Source of the DNA: Victivallis lenta
Lineage (GTDB): Bacteria; Verrucomicrobiota; Lentisphaeria; Victivallales; Victivallaceae
NCBI RefSeq assembly: GCF_009695545.1
Contig: NZ_VUNS01000005.1
Coordinates: 62,001-126,000, forward strand
Length of the DNA: 64,000 nucleotides
Direction: 5' to 3'
Of the stretch, positions 8,016 to 16,987 are shown piece after piece (position 1 is the first letter of the stretch; each line of letters opens with the position of its first letter). Under the pieces are notes generated by a model. It searched no databases and was not told where the DNA came from. It worked only from the letters and a program-made list of their open reading frames with translations. Both the position numbers and the translations under genes were made by a program.

Positions 8016-8621
8016 TTACTTTTCGGCGTCGTGCGCCACGACCAGCGCATCGTATTCGAGCAGGTGGTCGCAGTAGATCTTCTTCAGGCCGTCGCCGTTG
8101 TCGCGCCAGTCACGCTGGAGCTCGGAGGCCATGGCGAACCAGGTGATCATCTGGGCGCCGGCCTGCTGCATGCGGGCGATGGCCGCGTTGCGGGTGGTCT
8201 TGTTGAAGGTGCCGGAGGCATCGACGACGACAAATACCTCGAAACCTTCGTTCAATGCCGAAAGCGCCGGAAAGGCGACGCAGACTTCGGTCACGATGCC
8301 GGCGATGACGAGCTGCTTGCGGCCGGTCGCCTTGACCGCCTTCACGAAGTCTTCGTTGTCCCACGCATTGATCTGGCCCGGGCGCGGAATGAACGGCGCG
8401 TTCGGGAACATCCTGCGGATTTCGGGCAGCAGGACGCCGTTCGGGCCCTGTTCGAAACTCGTGGTCAGCACGGTCGGCAGATTGAAATGCTTTGCAGTGT
8501 CGGCCACGGCCATGACGTTGTTCTTGAATTCGGCCGGCGTGAAATCCCGGACCAGCGACAGCAGCCCGACCTGATGGTCGATCAGCAGCATGGCGGCATC
8601 TTCTCTGTTTAATCTGGACAT
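8016..8621 (-). CDS. Isochorismatase-fold hydrolase, YcaC-like
   Basis: This cysteine hydrolase of the isochorismatase-like superfamily is closest in appearance to YcaC-type proteins, whose physiological substrate is unresolved. The 201 residues contain the catalytic triad in its usual positions: Asp in AMLLIDHQVGLL (about residue 16), Lys in the VKAVKATGRKQLVIAG region, and the nucleophilic Cys in GIVTEVCVAFPALSAL (about residue 117). A strong GAGGAGGAG lies upstream of the ATG at 8621, and there is no signal peptide. It is transcribed alone, converging with the propeller hydrolase. No pathway partner is seen nearby. Confidence 0.88.
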   Translation of the reverse strand: MSRLNREDAAMLLIDHQVGLLSLVRDFTPAEFKNNVMAVADTAKHFNLPTVLTTSFEQGPNGVLLPEIRRMFPNAPFIPRPGQINAWDNEDFVKAVKATGRKQLVIAGIVTEVCVAFPALSALNEGFEVFVVVDASGTFNKTTRNAAIARMQQAGAQMITWFAMASELQRDWRDNGDGLKKIYCDHLLEYDALVVAHDAEK

Positions 8622-9023
8622 GATGACTCCTCCTCTTTTTATATTTGTCCGGCGGGATGCCGGACCTTGGCGCTTGCTCCGATTCCTCTCTCTTCGAAGA
8701 TTAATCTAGCACGCGAACTTCCTTTGTCAAGCGCCGGGCCGGAAGGTTCGCATTTTTATATCGCATTTCCATCAATGAAATCCGGGCGAAACTGCGATTT
8801 TATCGTGCAAACTGCTTGTTTGTAAATGATTGCTGCATGGATTGCGACCATTTTTTTCGAAGGCGGAGGTGACATGCGTCAGGCAGACGGTTGTCCGTAA
8901 TGAGTGCGAACCGGCTTGCGGGTGCACCCGGCCGGGCAGGCGCAGCGTGCAGAAAGGGAGATTACGGCGTTTTTCCGTTCATCCCGGCAGCTTCTGCGGT
9001 TCGGGGACCTGGGAGGAGCGGCT
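8622..9023. other. Intergenic, no gene seen
   Basis: About 400 bases separate the YcaC-like gene and the small HTH gene, both on the minus strand. The part next to the YcaC-like gene is AT-rich and presumably holds its promoter; the rest is GC-rich and its ORFs are not protein-like. I see no RNA gene or repeat. Confidence 0.5.
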
Positions 9024-9269
9024 TCAGCAGTCGCTGTCTTTTGCCCGGGAATCCCCGCCGGAGCCGTCTTCCTTGAAGAAACGGATGGAGAGATCGGGAA
9101 AAATCCGCATCAGCGTCCCGAGCGGTATATTGCAGATGTTGCTTTTCCCGCTGTTGAAGCTGTTGATGATCGAGTAGCACACGCCGGTCTTCTCCGAGAG
9201 ACGGCGCATGTTGCCGGCCTCGCGAATCGCCCTGGTCAGAGCCTGTTTTGCCTGTTTGTCCGGATGCAT
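9024..9269 (-). CDS. Small helix-turn-helix protein
   Basis: An 81-residue product whose central part (TRAIREAGNMRRLSEKTG, then VCYSIINSFNSGKSNI) reads as a lambda-repressor-like helix-turn-helix: an N-terminal helix, then the two HTH helices, then a segment (PLGTLMRIFPDLSIRFF) that resembles the last helix of XRE-type domains. The C-terminus is short and polar. It is probably a small DNA-binding regulator. A perfect 10-bp palindrome 12 bases upstream could be its operator. I see no clear Shine-Dalgarno site, which lowers confidence in the start. No partner toxin is evident, so I do not call it an antitoxin. Confidence 0.55.
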   Translation of the reverse strand: MHPDKQAKQALTRAIREAGNMRRLSEKTGVCYSIINSFNSGKSNICNIPLGTLMRIFPDLSIRFFKEDGSGGDSRAKDSDC

Positions 9270-9280
9270 GAACGATAATC

Positions 9281-9290
9281 CAATCGATTG
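9281..9290. promoter_or_regulatory. Palindrome upstream of the small HTH gene
   Basis: CAATCGATTG is a perfect 10-bp palindrome 12 bases before the start codon of the HTH gene, where an autoregulatory operator would be expected. A 10-bp palindrome can occur by chance. Confidence 0.3.
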
Positions 9291-9550
9291 AATATAAGCA
9301 ATCCACCATACGGCAGCTCCAGATTCCGCGACCTGACCGCATCTTGTTCCCGCGTCTCTTTCTCATTCTGCCGAATGTTTCATTAATAACGTAGTGCTTA
9401 AATAATAAAAGTAAAATGTCTGAGCTGAAAATATTGAATAGTCGATAATTTTTTGTAGCTGGTATTTGAGGATTTTTGACGGCAAGTACTTCATCGGCAG
9501 AAAGATACTCCTGATTTTATGGCCGGCGCGGAAAATACGGATCGCAAAGT

Positions 9551-10363
9551 TTACCGTTTGCGGAATTGTCCGGGAGTAATGCCGGTGCACTGCTTGAACT
9601 GGCGCGCGAAGGTATAGACGTCGGCATAGCCGAAGCGGTCGGCGATCTCTTTGAGCGGCAGGTCGCTGCCGGTCAGGAGGGACTGGATTTTTTCGATGCG
9701 CCGCCTGATTCGGTATTCGGCAGGCGGAACTTTGTAGGCGCGGGTGAAAAGCCGCCGGAACCGCGCATAGGAGAGCCCGAGCTCGGCGGCGACCGCTTCG
9801 ACCGGAATCCGTTTCTCCGGGTCGCGCTCGAGCAGCGCGGCGCCGGCGGCAATGATGCCGTGGAGAGGATTCTGGCCGGATTCGTCGAGCAGCAGTTCGC
9901 AGAAAAAACGGAAAATCTCGTTCATGACCAGGATCAGCCGCTCCTCGCTCTCGCGTTCGAGCAGCCCGGTCAGTTCGTCGAACCGCCCGGCCAGCGCGGG
10001 ACGGAGCCCGAGTTCGATGACCGGTTTCTCCGGAGTGATGAGCTTCCGCTCAAGCAGAATTCGGCCGTATTCGGCCGGCAGCGCGAAGTATTTGTCGGCG
10101 TAGAAGCCACGGTCGTGGTGCTGGTGATGCGGCACTCCCGGAAAACGGATCAGGAGCGACCCCGGAACGTAACGGCAGCGCCGCCCCGCCGCGTCGATGT
10201 AGAAGCCGCTGCCGGACAGGATGTAGCACGGATTCAGGAAGTCATTGCAGATGTCGCCGCGCAGTGCGGGCGCGGCGTTCTCCTGCACGGAGGTCCCCGC
10301 CTGGAGTCTGCCGTCGCAGCGGTAGATGCGTTTCGGCCGCAGATCGATGTTCGATTGTTGCAT
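9551..10363 (-). CDS. AraC-family transcriptional regulator
   Basis: The 270-residue product has an N-terminal cupin-like sensor region (the YVPGSLLIRFPGVPHHQHH strand-turn segment is typical of sugar-binding AraC sensors) and a C-terminal double HTH. The first HTH lies in IPVEAVAAELGLSYARFRRL and the second in LPLKEIADRFGYADVYTFAR, followed by the classic QFKQCTGITPGQFR. I start at the ATG at 10363; the open frame extends further upstream only as the antisense of the next gene. It is transcribed divergently from the gene at 10467 and shares a 103-bp promoter region with it, so that gene is its likely target. The ligand is unknown but probably a carbohydrate. Confidence 0.9.
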   Translation of the reverse strand: MQQSNIDLRPKRIYRCDGRLQAGTSVQENAAPALRGDICNDFLNPCYILSGSGFYIDAAGRRCRYVPGSLLIRFPGVPHHQHHDRGFYADKYFALPAEYGRILLERKLITPEKPVIELGLRPALAGRFDELTGLLERESEERLILVMNEIFRFFCELLLDESGQNPLHGIIAAGAALLERDPEKRIPVEAVAAELGLSYARFRRLFTRAYKVPPAEYRIRRRIEKIQSLLTGSDLPLKEIADRFGYADVYTFARQFKQCTGITPGQFRKR

Positions 10364-10400
10364 ATGAGCAGATAAGACAAAAAAATTTATGTTTTGAACA

Positions 10401-10429
10401 TTGGCGTTCGGCTTTTTATCCGGTATAAT
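10401..10429 (+). promoter_or_regulatory. Strong sigma70-type promoter of the 10467 gene
   Basis: TTGGCG (10401-10406) and TATAAT (10424-10429) are separated by 17 bases, ending 37 bases before the start codon. The -10 box is a perfect consensus. It lies in the divergent AraC spacer. Confidence 0.65.
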
Positions 10430-10466
10430 ATAACAAATCCGTTCAACGAAAGCAAGGGGGATGCTC

Positions 10467-12008
10467 ATGGAAAATACGAATATCGTCAACATCGTCAACT
10501 TCATCCGCGCCGTCGAGCCGCGTTTCCGGGAAGAGCCGGATCTGTTCGAGCCGGTCCGCCGGGAGATGGAGCTGGCGAAGCAGCATGCGCTGCCGGCCAC
10601 CTGGCTGCTGCAGTACGACGCGCTGGTGAAGGGTCCGTATGTCGATTTCCTGAAACGGGAGATGCCGGAGAGCCACGAAGCCGGCTGCTGGTTCGAGGTC
10701 GTCGAAGAGCTGGCGGAGGCGGCCGGCATCCGCTGGCGGGGCCGCTGGTCGTGGGACTGGAACGTCGAAGTCGGCTTCTCCATCGGCTACACGCCGCGGG
10801 AGCGCGAGAGGCTTGCCGACGCCTATGTCGCCCGGTTTGCGGAGCTCTTCGGCCGCCCGCCCGCTTCGGTCGGCAGCTGGTGTTTCGATGCGCACCTTTT
10901 CAACTTCCTGCATGAGAAATACGGCATTGCCGCCGGATGCAACTGCAAAGACCAGTACGGTACCGACGGCTATACGCTCTGGGGCGGCTACTGGGCGAAT
11001 GCCTACTATCCGAGCCGGAAGAACGCGTATCTGCCGGCGCAGAGCGAAGCGATGCAGATTCCGGTTCCGGTGTTCCGCATGCTCGGCAGCGACCCGCTCT
11101 ACCAGTATTCGGCCGGAGTGGCCGGCAACGGGCAGCCGGTCATCACGCTCGAACCCGTCTACGAAGGGATCGGCGGCGGCAGCCGGGAGTGGGTGGACTG
11201 GTTCCTGCGCGAAAACTTCGGCGACGGACCGCATTTCGCGCTCTCCTACGCTCAGGCCGGGCAGGAGAATTCGTTCGGCTGGGAGCGGATCGGGCGCGGG
11301 CTGCCGTACCAGTTCCGGGAACTGGCGCGCCTCCGCGACGCCGGTAAAATCCGGGTCGAGACGCTCGAGGCGTCGGGGCGGTGGTTCCGCGGCCGCTACC
11401 CGGTTACGCCGGTCAGCGCGGTCGTTACGCTCGATGACTGGAAGAAGGAGAATCGCGCCGGAATCTGGTATCTGTCGCGGTTCGGCCGGGTGAATCTGTT
11501 CCGCGATGCGGACCGCGGGCTGGTCATCCGCGACTGGCAGCTGTTCCGCGAGTCGTATGCCGAGCCGTTCCTCGAACAGGCCTGCCCGTCGAATGTCTGC
11601 TGCTATGATGCGCTGCCGCTGGTGGACGGGAATCTCTGGAACCCGTCGGCGATCCGCTTCCCGGGCGGCCCCGGAACATTCGAATCGGTCGAGGATGCCG
11701 GAAACGAACGCATGCGGATCGTCTGGAAAAGCGATGCGGGCGGCCGCACCGTCATCCTGCTCGGCCCCGAATCGGTCGAGATCGAGTTTCCGGCCGAAGG
11801 GGAGGCGCTGCTGTTCGACTGCAATGTGCGCGGTGCCGAATATCACCGTACCGCGATCTTCCACCGCGACGGCGCGCTGCGTTACCGCCATTGCGGCGAG
11901 GATTACGGATTCCGGGCGGAAAAGGGGAGCATCGTCCGCGACGGCGGCCGCGAATTCGCCTTCCGGCTCGCCGCCGACGGCCGGAAACTGGTTCTTGCCG
12001 CGGAGTGA
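10467..12008 (+). CDS. Conserved protein, possibly deacetylase- or glycosidase-like
   Basis: The 513-residue cytoplasmic protein lacks a signal peptide. The first 330 residues look like an (alpha/beta) barrel: IVNFIRAVEPRF, TWLLQYDALV, WSWDWNVEVGFSIGYTPRE, SVGSWCFDAH, CKDQYGTDGYTLWGGYW and PVITLEPVYEGIGGG have the strand-ended Asp/His/Glu pattern of carbohydrate-active barrels. The family resembles proteins loosely linked to polysaccharide deacetylases, but I cannot name a catalytic set. The last 180 residues are beta-rich and may be a sandwich domain. I prefer the ATG at 10467 because AAGGGGG lies 7 bases upstream, whereas the ATG at 10461 directly abuts it. The divergent AraC gene is the probable regulator. 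A role in carbohydrate use is inferred. Confidence 0.75.
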   Translation: MENTNIVNIVNFIRAVEPRFREEPDLFEPVRREMELAKQHALPATWLLQYDALVKGPYVDFLKREMPESHEAGCWFEVVEELAEAAGIRWRGRWSWDWNVEVGFSIGYTPRERERLADAYVARFAELFGRPPASVGSWCFDAHLFNFLHEKYGIAAGCNCKDQYGTDGYTLWGGYWANAYYPSRKNAYLPAQSEAMQIPVPVFRMLGSDPLYQYSAGVAGNGQPVITLEPVYEGIGGGSREWVDWFLRENFGDGPHFALSYAQAGQENSFGWERIGRGLPYQFRELARLRDAGKIRVETLEASGRWFRGRYPVTPVSAVVTLDDWKKENRAGIWYLSRFGRVNLFRDADRGLVIRDWQLFRESYAEPFLEQACPSNVCCYDALPLVDGNLWNPSAIRFPGGPGTFESVEDAGNERMRIVWKSDAGGRTVILLGPESVEIEFPAEGEALLFDCNVRGAEYHRTAIFHRDGALRYRHCGEDYGFRAEKGSIVRDGGREFAFRLAADGRKLVLAAE

Positions 12009-12104
12009 TGACCGCCGGAAAAGTGACGGGGAGCCGGCCCGGCCGAAAGCGCCGTGCCGTTCCCCGTCTATCGAATCAGCCGTTTTCACAGAACGGGCTG
12101 TCAG

Positions 12105-12124
12105 CGGCCGGGGAATCCCGGCCG
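12105..12124. terminator. Hairpin in the convergent spacer before murC end
   Basis: CGGCCGGG (12105-12112) and CCCGGCCG (12117-12124) form an 8-bp stem with a GAAT loop between two convergent genes (ends at 12008 and 12192). An outer inverted repeat GACGGGGA/TCCCCGTC lies to its left. Neither has a T-run. Confidence 0.35.
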
Positions 12125-12191
12125 GCGGACTCAATATAGCATGTCCGGAACTCCGCCGCAAGCGGGCATTCCCTGAAATCGTCGAATTCGC

Positions 12192-13721
12192 TCATACCGT
12201 CAGCGACGCGGCATAATCCGAAAGGGAGTTGTCGCGGGCGCCCATGATGACGACGGCGTCGCCGGATTCGGGCTTCAGCGCGAGGAAATCGGCCAGCGTG
12301 TCGCGGTCAGGGAACACCATGAACCGTTCGGGACGGCTGGTCCGGCTTTTCCAGTCGGCGGCGACCTCTTCCGCCGTCGGCGAAAAGCTCGAAGTCCCGC
12401 CCGCGTAAAACGGAGTCAGCAGGATGAAGCGATCCTTCGGGCGCAGGAATTCATCGAGGTAGAGGAACAGCTGGTCGCGCATGAAGCCGAACGGCTTGTA
12501 GCCGTGCGGCTGAAATACGGCGTAGAGATTGCCGGGGGCGATTTCACGCATGGCCTTGAGGCAGGAGAGAATTTTCTCCGGGTTGTGCGCATAGTCGTCG
12601 TAAACCGCCGCGCCTTTGACGGTCACGCCGGCGAAGTCGTTGCGCCGCCAGACGCCGTCGAACCGTTCGAGGGCCTCGAGCAGCTCCTCTTCCGGGGCGA
12701 TTTCCAGCATTTCGAGGAGTGCGAGAACGGCCAGCGCGTTCAGCGCGGTGTGGAATCCGGGCTGCGGCAGCACGATGCGGCGCTCCCCTGTGAAGGCGGC
12801 CAGGAAAGACGAACTCTCAATGCGGAAATCCTCCGAACGCATGCCGTAAAAAGAGAGCATGTTGTTGGCCCCGATGGTATCCTCCACGGCACGGTCGCCG
12901 GTCGGGGCCAGCTCGGAACGGCGGCCCCGGACGTAGATCGTTTCCGGCCGGGTCACTTTGCGGTAGTCGGTGACCGCGTACTGCGAGTCCCGGCGCGGTT
13001 TCGCATCGAAGACGCGGACGGCGAGCCGCCGGGGGAGGGCTTCTCTGACCGCCTCGTAGACCTCCCGCTCGAGGACGGCGCCCTTCTTCACCTGCTTCAG
13101 GAACTGCGTAAAGACGCGGATCAGCTCCTCCCGGTCGTAGTGGTCGGTTCCCAGGTTCAGAATGACCGCATAGTCCGGCGAATAGCGCAGCAGGCTCTTG
13201 TCGCTTTCGTCGGCTTCAAAGACGAAGAAGTCCTTTTCGCCGGGCCGGTAGTTGCCCGCGAAGCGGCCGCCGCGGAACCGCTTCGACAGCGCCCCGTTCA
13301 GGCAGCATGGATCGGCGCCGAGGTTGGTCAGCGCTTCGGCCAGGTAGGCGGTCACCGTGCTTTTGCCGCAGCTCCCGGTTACGGCGACGGTATTGCCGAA
13401 GCCGAGCTCCCCGACCAGCTGCGACAGGAGCTCGGCGCGGTGGAGGCGCGGAATGCCCTCTCCGGCCAGGAAGTCGGGGTTGCTCTCTTCGATGGCGGTC
13501 GAGTAGACGAGCGCATCGGGGCGGCTGCTTTGTTCGAGGTAGGAGCCGTCCTGCGGGTAAATTTCGATTTTCTGGAGGCGCAGCGCATCGATGATGCGGG
13601 CGTTTTCGGGATGGTCCGCGTCGCGGTCGCTGCCGGTCACGGTGAAACCGTGGTCCTTGCACATGGCGGCGAGTCCGCTCATGCCGATGCCGCCGATTCC
13701 GATGAAGTGCAGATGTTTCAT
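12192..13721 (-). CDS. murC: MurC-like Mur ligase (UDP-N-acetylmuramate--alanine ligase family)
   Basis: MurC adds L-alanine to UDP-N-acetylmuramate in peptidoglycan precursor synthesis. The 509 residues show the three Mur domains: an N-terminal Rossmann-like domain (HFIGIGGIGMSGLA, typical of MurC), a central ATPase domain (AVTGSCGKSTVTAYLAEA, then VFEADESDKSLL), and a C-terminal domain (DDYAHNPEKILSCLKAMR, FQPHGYKPFGFM). Family MurC proteins usually read GTHGKTT, DDYGHHPTE and FQPHRYTR at the last three motifs, so several signature positions differ here. It overlaps the ftsI stop by 4 bases (ATGA) and closes the dcw cluster. The N-terminal signature and synteny favour MurC; a paralogue with altered specificity, or an Mpl-like enzyme, is possible. 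Confidence 0.8.
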   Translation of the reverse strand: MKHLHFIGIGGIGMSGLAAMCKDHGFTVTGSDRDADHPENARIIDALRLQKIEIYPQDGSYLEQSSRPDALVYSTAIEESNPDFLAGEGIPRLHRAELLSQLVGELGFGNTVAVTGSCGKSTVTAYLAEALTNLGADPCCLNGALSKRFRGGRFAGNYRPGEKDFFVFEADESDKSLLRYSPDYAVILNLGTDHYDREELIRVFTQFLKQVKKGAVLEREVYEAVREALPRRLAVRVFDAKPRRDSQYAVTDYRKVTRPETIYVRGRRSELAPTGDRAVEDTIGANNMLSFYGMRSEDFRIESSSFLAAFTGERRIVLPQPGFHTALNALAVLALLEMLEIAPEEELLEALERFDGVWRRNDFAGVTVKGAAVYDDYAHNPEKILSCLKAMREIAPGNLYAVFQPHGYKPFGFMRDQLFLYLDEFLRPKDRFILLTPFYAGGTSSFSPTAEEVAADWKSRTSRPERFMVFPDRDTLADFLALKPESGDAVVIMGARDNSLSDYAASLTV

Positions 13722-15550
13722 TGTCCAGCCGGGGTTCTGTTGTTTTCGGGCAGCAGCGCGGGGTCGGGCGGGATGTTCATATGCCGGAGCACCCGCTGCG
13801 ACACGCGCTTGAAGGTCGGCACCGCCACGGTGGCGGCATAGTAGGCGCCGGTCGGCTCGTCCATCGTGACGAGCATGACGAAGGCCGGATCGCGCGCCGG
13901 AACGAAGCCGACGAAACTTGAAAAATATTTTCCGCCCACATACCCCCGGCCCGGAATATATTTCCGGCTCGTGCCGGTTTTGCCGGCAACTTCGTAGCCG
14001 GGGAGGGCCGCTTTATAAGCGGTACCGCCCTTCTGGGTCACCTTGATCATCATATCGATCAGCTCGCGATGCTTCTCGGGGTGGTCGAAAAGCTGGACGG
14101 GCTCGCTCACCGGAATGTGCTGGATTTCACCGGTCGAGGGGTCTTCGACGCGGTCGACGAGCCGGAGCTGCGGCATGCGGCCGCCGTTGGCCAGTGCGCA
14201 GTAGGCGCGCAGCATCTGCAGCGGAGTCACCCGAATGCCGTAACCGATCGGAAAGCGCGTGATCGACAGCCCGTCCCACTTCGAGACGCGCGGCAGGTAG
14301 CCGCTGGTTTCGGTACGGAAGGGCAGGTTGGTTTTTTCTCCGAAGCCGAACATGCGCAGCGCCTGGTAGACGCGCTCCTCTCCAAGTTTCATGGCGACCT
14401 TCGCGGTTCCGATGTTGCTCGATTTCTGAATGACGCCGGCCACGGTCAGCTTGTCGTACGGGTGGGAATCGCGCAGCGGTTTGCCGAGGTAGATCCAGGT
14501 TCCCTTGTCGCAGTCGATTTCGGTTTCCGGAGTGACGAACCCCCAGTCGAGCGCCTTGCCGATCGTGAAGGGCTTGATGATCGAGCCGGGCTCGATGCTG
14601 TCTTCGGCGATGCGGGTGCGTCCGGCGGCATCGGTGTAGGTCGAGCGGTCGTTCGGGTCGAAGGTCGGGCGCTGGGCCATGGCCAGCACATTGCCGGTCT
14701 TCGGGTCGACGATCGCGGCATAGAGCGTCGCCGGCTTCCACTCCGCGAAGGAGGCGTCGAGCTCTTCCTCGAGAATGGACTGGATCGGTTCGCTGATGGT
14801 CAAATAGAGATTCCGCCCGTCCCGCGCCTCCTCCGACACATGGGGGCCGTAGAGCAGCGGGCGGCCGATCCGGTCGCGCTCGTAGATTTCGCGCCCGAAC
14901 TGCGCGGTCATCTGCTTGTCGAAATATTTCTCGAGCCCGATCTGGGCGACGTCGCTGTCGTCGACCACGTTCGTGAAGCCTAGTACGTTGGAGAGCAGCG
15001 AACCTTTCGGATAGGCGCGCATGTAGGAGTCCTGGAAGAAGAGCGCATTGAGCTTGTTGAGTCTGGCGATCTCGCGCACCTGAGCGGCTTTTTCGAGCGA
15101 CACGCCGCGGGCGATCATCGCGTAGCGGTTCGGAACCGTTTCGGGGGTGCCGTCTTCCTTCAGCACGACGTTGCCGTCCTCATCCTTCTTCGTGCGGGTG
15201 GGAACGAGCCGGTCGTAGAAATCCTGGTAGCTCTTTTCCGGGAACTCGGCGGCGAGCAGATAGGCGAGGCGCTGCCGCTGCCCCGGTTTTTTCAGATGGG
15301 ACGGGTCGGCGGTGATGTGGACGCACGGAACGTTGCTGACCAGCAGATTCCCGTGAAAATCGAAAATTTCGCCGCGCTTGCCGGCCGTCACTTTCGTCGT
15401 CGTATACCTGGCGCGCGCTTTTTCCAGATAGAATTCGTGCTGCACGACCTGAATGAAGTAGAGCCGGACCGCCAGAACGATCACAACCGGAATGAACAGG
15501 ATTGCAACCCAGCGGATCCGGTTCCGGATCTTGTCGTTGGTGCTCTGCAT
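13718..15550 (-). CDS. ftsI: Division-specific penicillin-binding protein (FtsI/PBP3)
   Basis: This membrane-anchored peptidoglycan transpeptidase acts at the division septum. The 610 residues have one N-terminal membrane helix (WVAILFIPVVIVLAVRLYFI), a dimerisation or pedestal domain with the RGEIFDFHGNLL motif, and a C-terminal transpeptidase domain. Active-site motifs are present: SxxK in EPGSIIKPF, SxN in KSSNIGTAKVA, and KTG in VAGKTGTSRKY. The length and order match class B PBPs. It lies 20 bases after ftsL and overlaps murC by ATGA, consistent with one dcw transcript. About 60 residues after the RGEI motif there is an unusual charged insert (RTKKDEDGNVVLKEDG). Confidence 0.95.
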   Translation of the reverse strand: MQSTNDKIRNRIRWVAILFIPVVIVLAVRLYFIQVVQHEFYLEKARARYTTTKVTAGKRGEIFDFHGNLLVSNVPCVHITADPSHLKKPGQRQRLAYLLAAEFPEKSYQDFYDRLVPTRTKKDEDGNVVLKEDGTPETVPNRYAMIARGVSLEKAAQVREIARLNKLNALFFQDSYMRAYPKGSLLSNVLGFTNVVDDSDVAQIGLEKYFDKQMTAQFGREIYERDRIGRPLLYGPHVSEEARDGRNLYLTISEPIQSILEEELDASFAEWKPATLYAAIVDPKTGNVLAMAQRPTFDPNDRSTYTDAAGRTRIAEDSIEPGSIIKPFTIGKALDWGFVTPETEIDCDKGTWIYLGKPLRDSHPYDKLTVAGVIQKSSNIGTAKVAMKLGEERVYQALRMFGFGEKTNLPFRTETSGYLPRVSKWDGLSITRFPIGYGIRVTPLQMLRAYCALANGGRMPQLRLVDRVEDPSTGEIQHIPVSEPVQLFDHPEKHRELIDMMIKVTQKGGTAYKAALPGYEVAGKTGTSRKYIPGRGYVGGKYFSSFVGFVPARDPAFVMLVTMDEPTGAYYAATVAVPTFKRVSQRVLRHMNIPPDPALLPENNRTPAGQ

Positions 15551-15570
15551 GCGGACCTCCGCCGGGAACG

Positions 15571-15993
15571 TCAGTTGCGCCCGTTCGGACGGACCCGCCG
15601 GGCGGACGCCACCGATTCGAGCGGGACCAGCTCGGCCTGCTGCGGCGTCAGAAGCGCCATGCGGCCGACCTGGCCCGGTGCGGGTTCGCGCAGCCCGAGC
15701 TTGAACTGTTCGATCTTGCCGCGGATGTGCTCCCAGCGGGAGAGCTGTTCGCGGCGGATGCGGAGCTGGGCGATCTCGCGTTCGGTCTTTTCGATCTGCT
15801 GGCCGGTTTTGCGGATCGCGCGATCCGTTTCCGAAATCTTCTGGTTCAGATAGATGTAGATGTTCAGAAACGCCGCGATGATACCGAGGAAGAATGCGAA
15901 CTTGACGACGGCCGCGAGTCTCGCACCGAGAGTCGATGCGGCGGTCTGCGCGCTTTTGCGCTGCTTTTTTAATTTTCCCGGTTGAATGTTCAT
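15571..15993 (-). CDS. ftsL: FtsL-like division protein
   Basis: The 140-residue protein has a short basic cytoplasmic N-terminus, one membrane helix (VVKFAFFLGIIAAFLNIYIYL) and a periplasmic heptad-rich coiled coil (about residues 50-100: KISETDRAIRKTGQQIEKT...). This is the FtsL/DivIC plan, and its place between rsmH and ftsI is the standard FtsL position. FtsL works with FtsB/FtsQ in the divisome. FtsL sequences diverge strongly, so the call rests on topology and synteny. The N-terminus follows the rsmH stop by about 50 bases. Confidence 0.85.
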   Translation of the reverse strand: MNIQPGKLKKQRKSAQTAASTLGARLAAVVKFAFFLGIIAAFLNIYIYLNQKISETDRAIRKTGQQIEKTEREIAQLRIRREQLSRWEHIRGKIEQFKLGLREPAPGQVGRMALLTPQQAELVPLESVASARRVRPNGRN

Positions 15994-16042
15994 GACTTCC
16001 CCCGTGCCTGCTCCTGATTTCTATATCAATTATTATTTTCTT

Positions 16043-16987
16043 CTAAATGATTTTTTCCGCGACTCTCAGCTTCGCGGGCGCGCTGCGCCGGTTTTTCTCC
16101 AGCTCTTCCGGTCCTGCGGTCACGGCTTTGCGGGTGACGACCCGCAGGGCCGGAATCTTCCCGCAGATGCAGACCGGCAGACCCGGCGGACAGCTGCAGC
16201 TTGCAGCTTCGTCCCGGAAGAAATTCTTCACGATCCGGTCTTCGAGCGAGTGAAAGCTGATCACCGCCAGACGCCCCTCCCGGTTCAGCAGTTCCGTCGC
16301 GGCGGGCAGCGCCCGCTCAAGTTCGCCGAGTTCGTCGTTCACCGCGATCCGCAGCGCCTGGAAAACGAGCGTGGGCGCCGGGAGCTGCCCCGGACGGCTC
16401 CGGCCGAGCACCCCGTCGCACAGGGCGACGAGGTCCGATGTCACCGCGAACGGTTTCTCCTGCCGGGCCCTGACTACCGCCGCCGCGAGCTTCCGCGATT
16501 TGGCGACTTCGCCGTATTCGCGGAAAATCCGCTCGAGTTCGCGCTCCGCCGCCGTATTCAGCAGGCGGCTGGCCGTGAGTTCCGAGCGGCGGTCCATCCG
16601 CATGTCGAGCGGTCCCTCCGCCCTCCACGAGAAACCGCGTTCCGGGCGGTCGATCTGCGGCGATGAGACGCCGATGTCGAGCAGGATGCCGTCGACTTTC
16701 TTCCAGCCGTTCTCTGCGGCGATCCCCGCCAGCTCCGAATAGTTGCCGCGGACGAAACGGGTCCGGCCGGAGGCGAAAGCAAGCGTTTCGGCCGCTTTCG
16801 CCAGCGCGGCTTCGTCCCGGTCGATGCCGAGCAGCGCAAGCTGCGGATACCGCCGGAGCAGCATCGCGCTGTGGCCGCCGCCGCCGAGTGTCCCGTCGAT
16901 CAGCCGGGCCGGCCGGTCCGCCGGAAAGGTCAGGAACTCGAGCACCTCGGCTCCGAGCACCGGAATATGTTCAAACAGCTCCGCCAT
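16043..16987 (-). CDS. rsmH: 16S rRNA (cytosine(1402)-N4)-methyltransferase
   Basis: RsmH (MraW) methylates N4 of C1402 in 16S rRNA using S-adenosylmethionine. The 314 residues have the family opening (HIPVLGAEVLEFL), the SAM-binding motif DGTLGGGGHSAMLL, the GIDRDEAAL strand, the LDIGVSSPQID block, the FSWRAEGPLDMRMD block, and ISFHSLEDRIVKNFF near the C-terminus, all diagnostic. It starts at an ATG overlapping the mraZ stop (TAATG). A cysteine-rich segment (CSCPPGLPVCICG) replaces the usual C-rich stretch before the end and probably keeps its structural role. No anomalies. Confidence 0.97.
   Translation of the reverse strand: MAELFEHIPVLGAEVLEFLTFPADRPARLIDGTLGGGGHSAMLLRRYPQLALLGIDRDEAALAKAAETLAFASGRTRFVRGNYSELAGIAAENGWKKVDGILLDIGVSSPQIDRPERGFSWRAEGPLDMRMDRRSELTASRLLNTAAERELERIFREYGEVAKSRKLAAAVVRARQEKPFAVTSDLVALCDGVLGRSRPGQLPAPTLVFQALRIAVNDELGELERALPAATELLNREGRLAVISFHSLEDRIVKNFFRDEAASCSCPPGLPVCICGKIPALRVVTRKAVTAGPEELEKNRRSAPAKLRVAEKII

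Noticed and set aside
9024-9269. Antitoxin of a toxin-antitoxin pair
   Set aside because: No adjacent toxin-like ORF is seen within the flanking spacers; only a small HTH protein is supported.
10443-12161. 572-codon open frame on the minus strand
   Set aside because: Antisense shadow of the 10467 gene; the real gene has a strong promoter and Shine-Dalgarno site.
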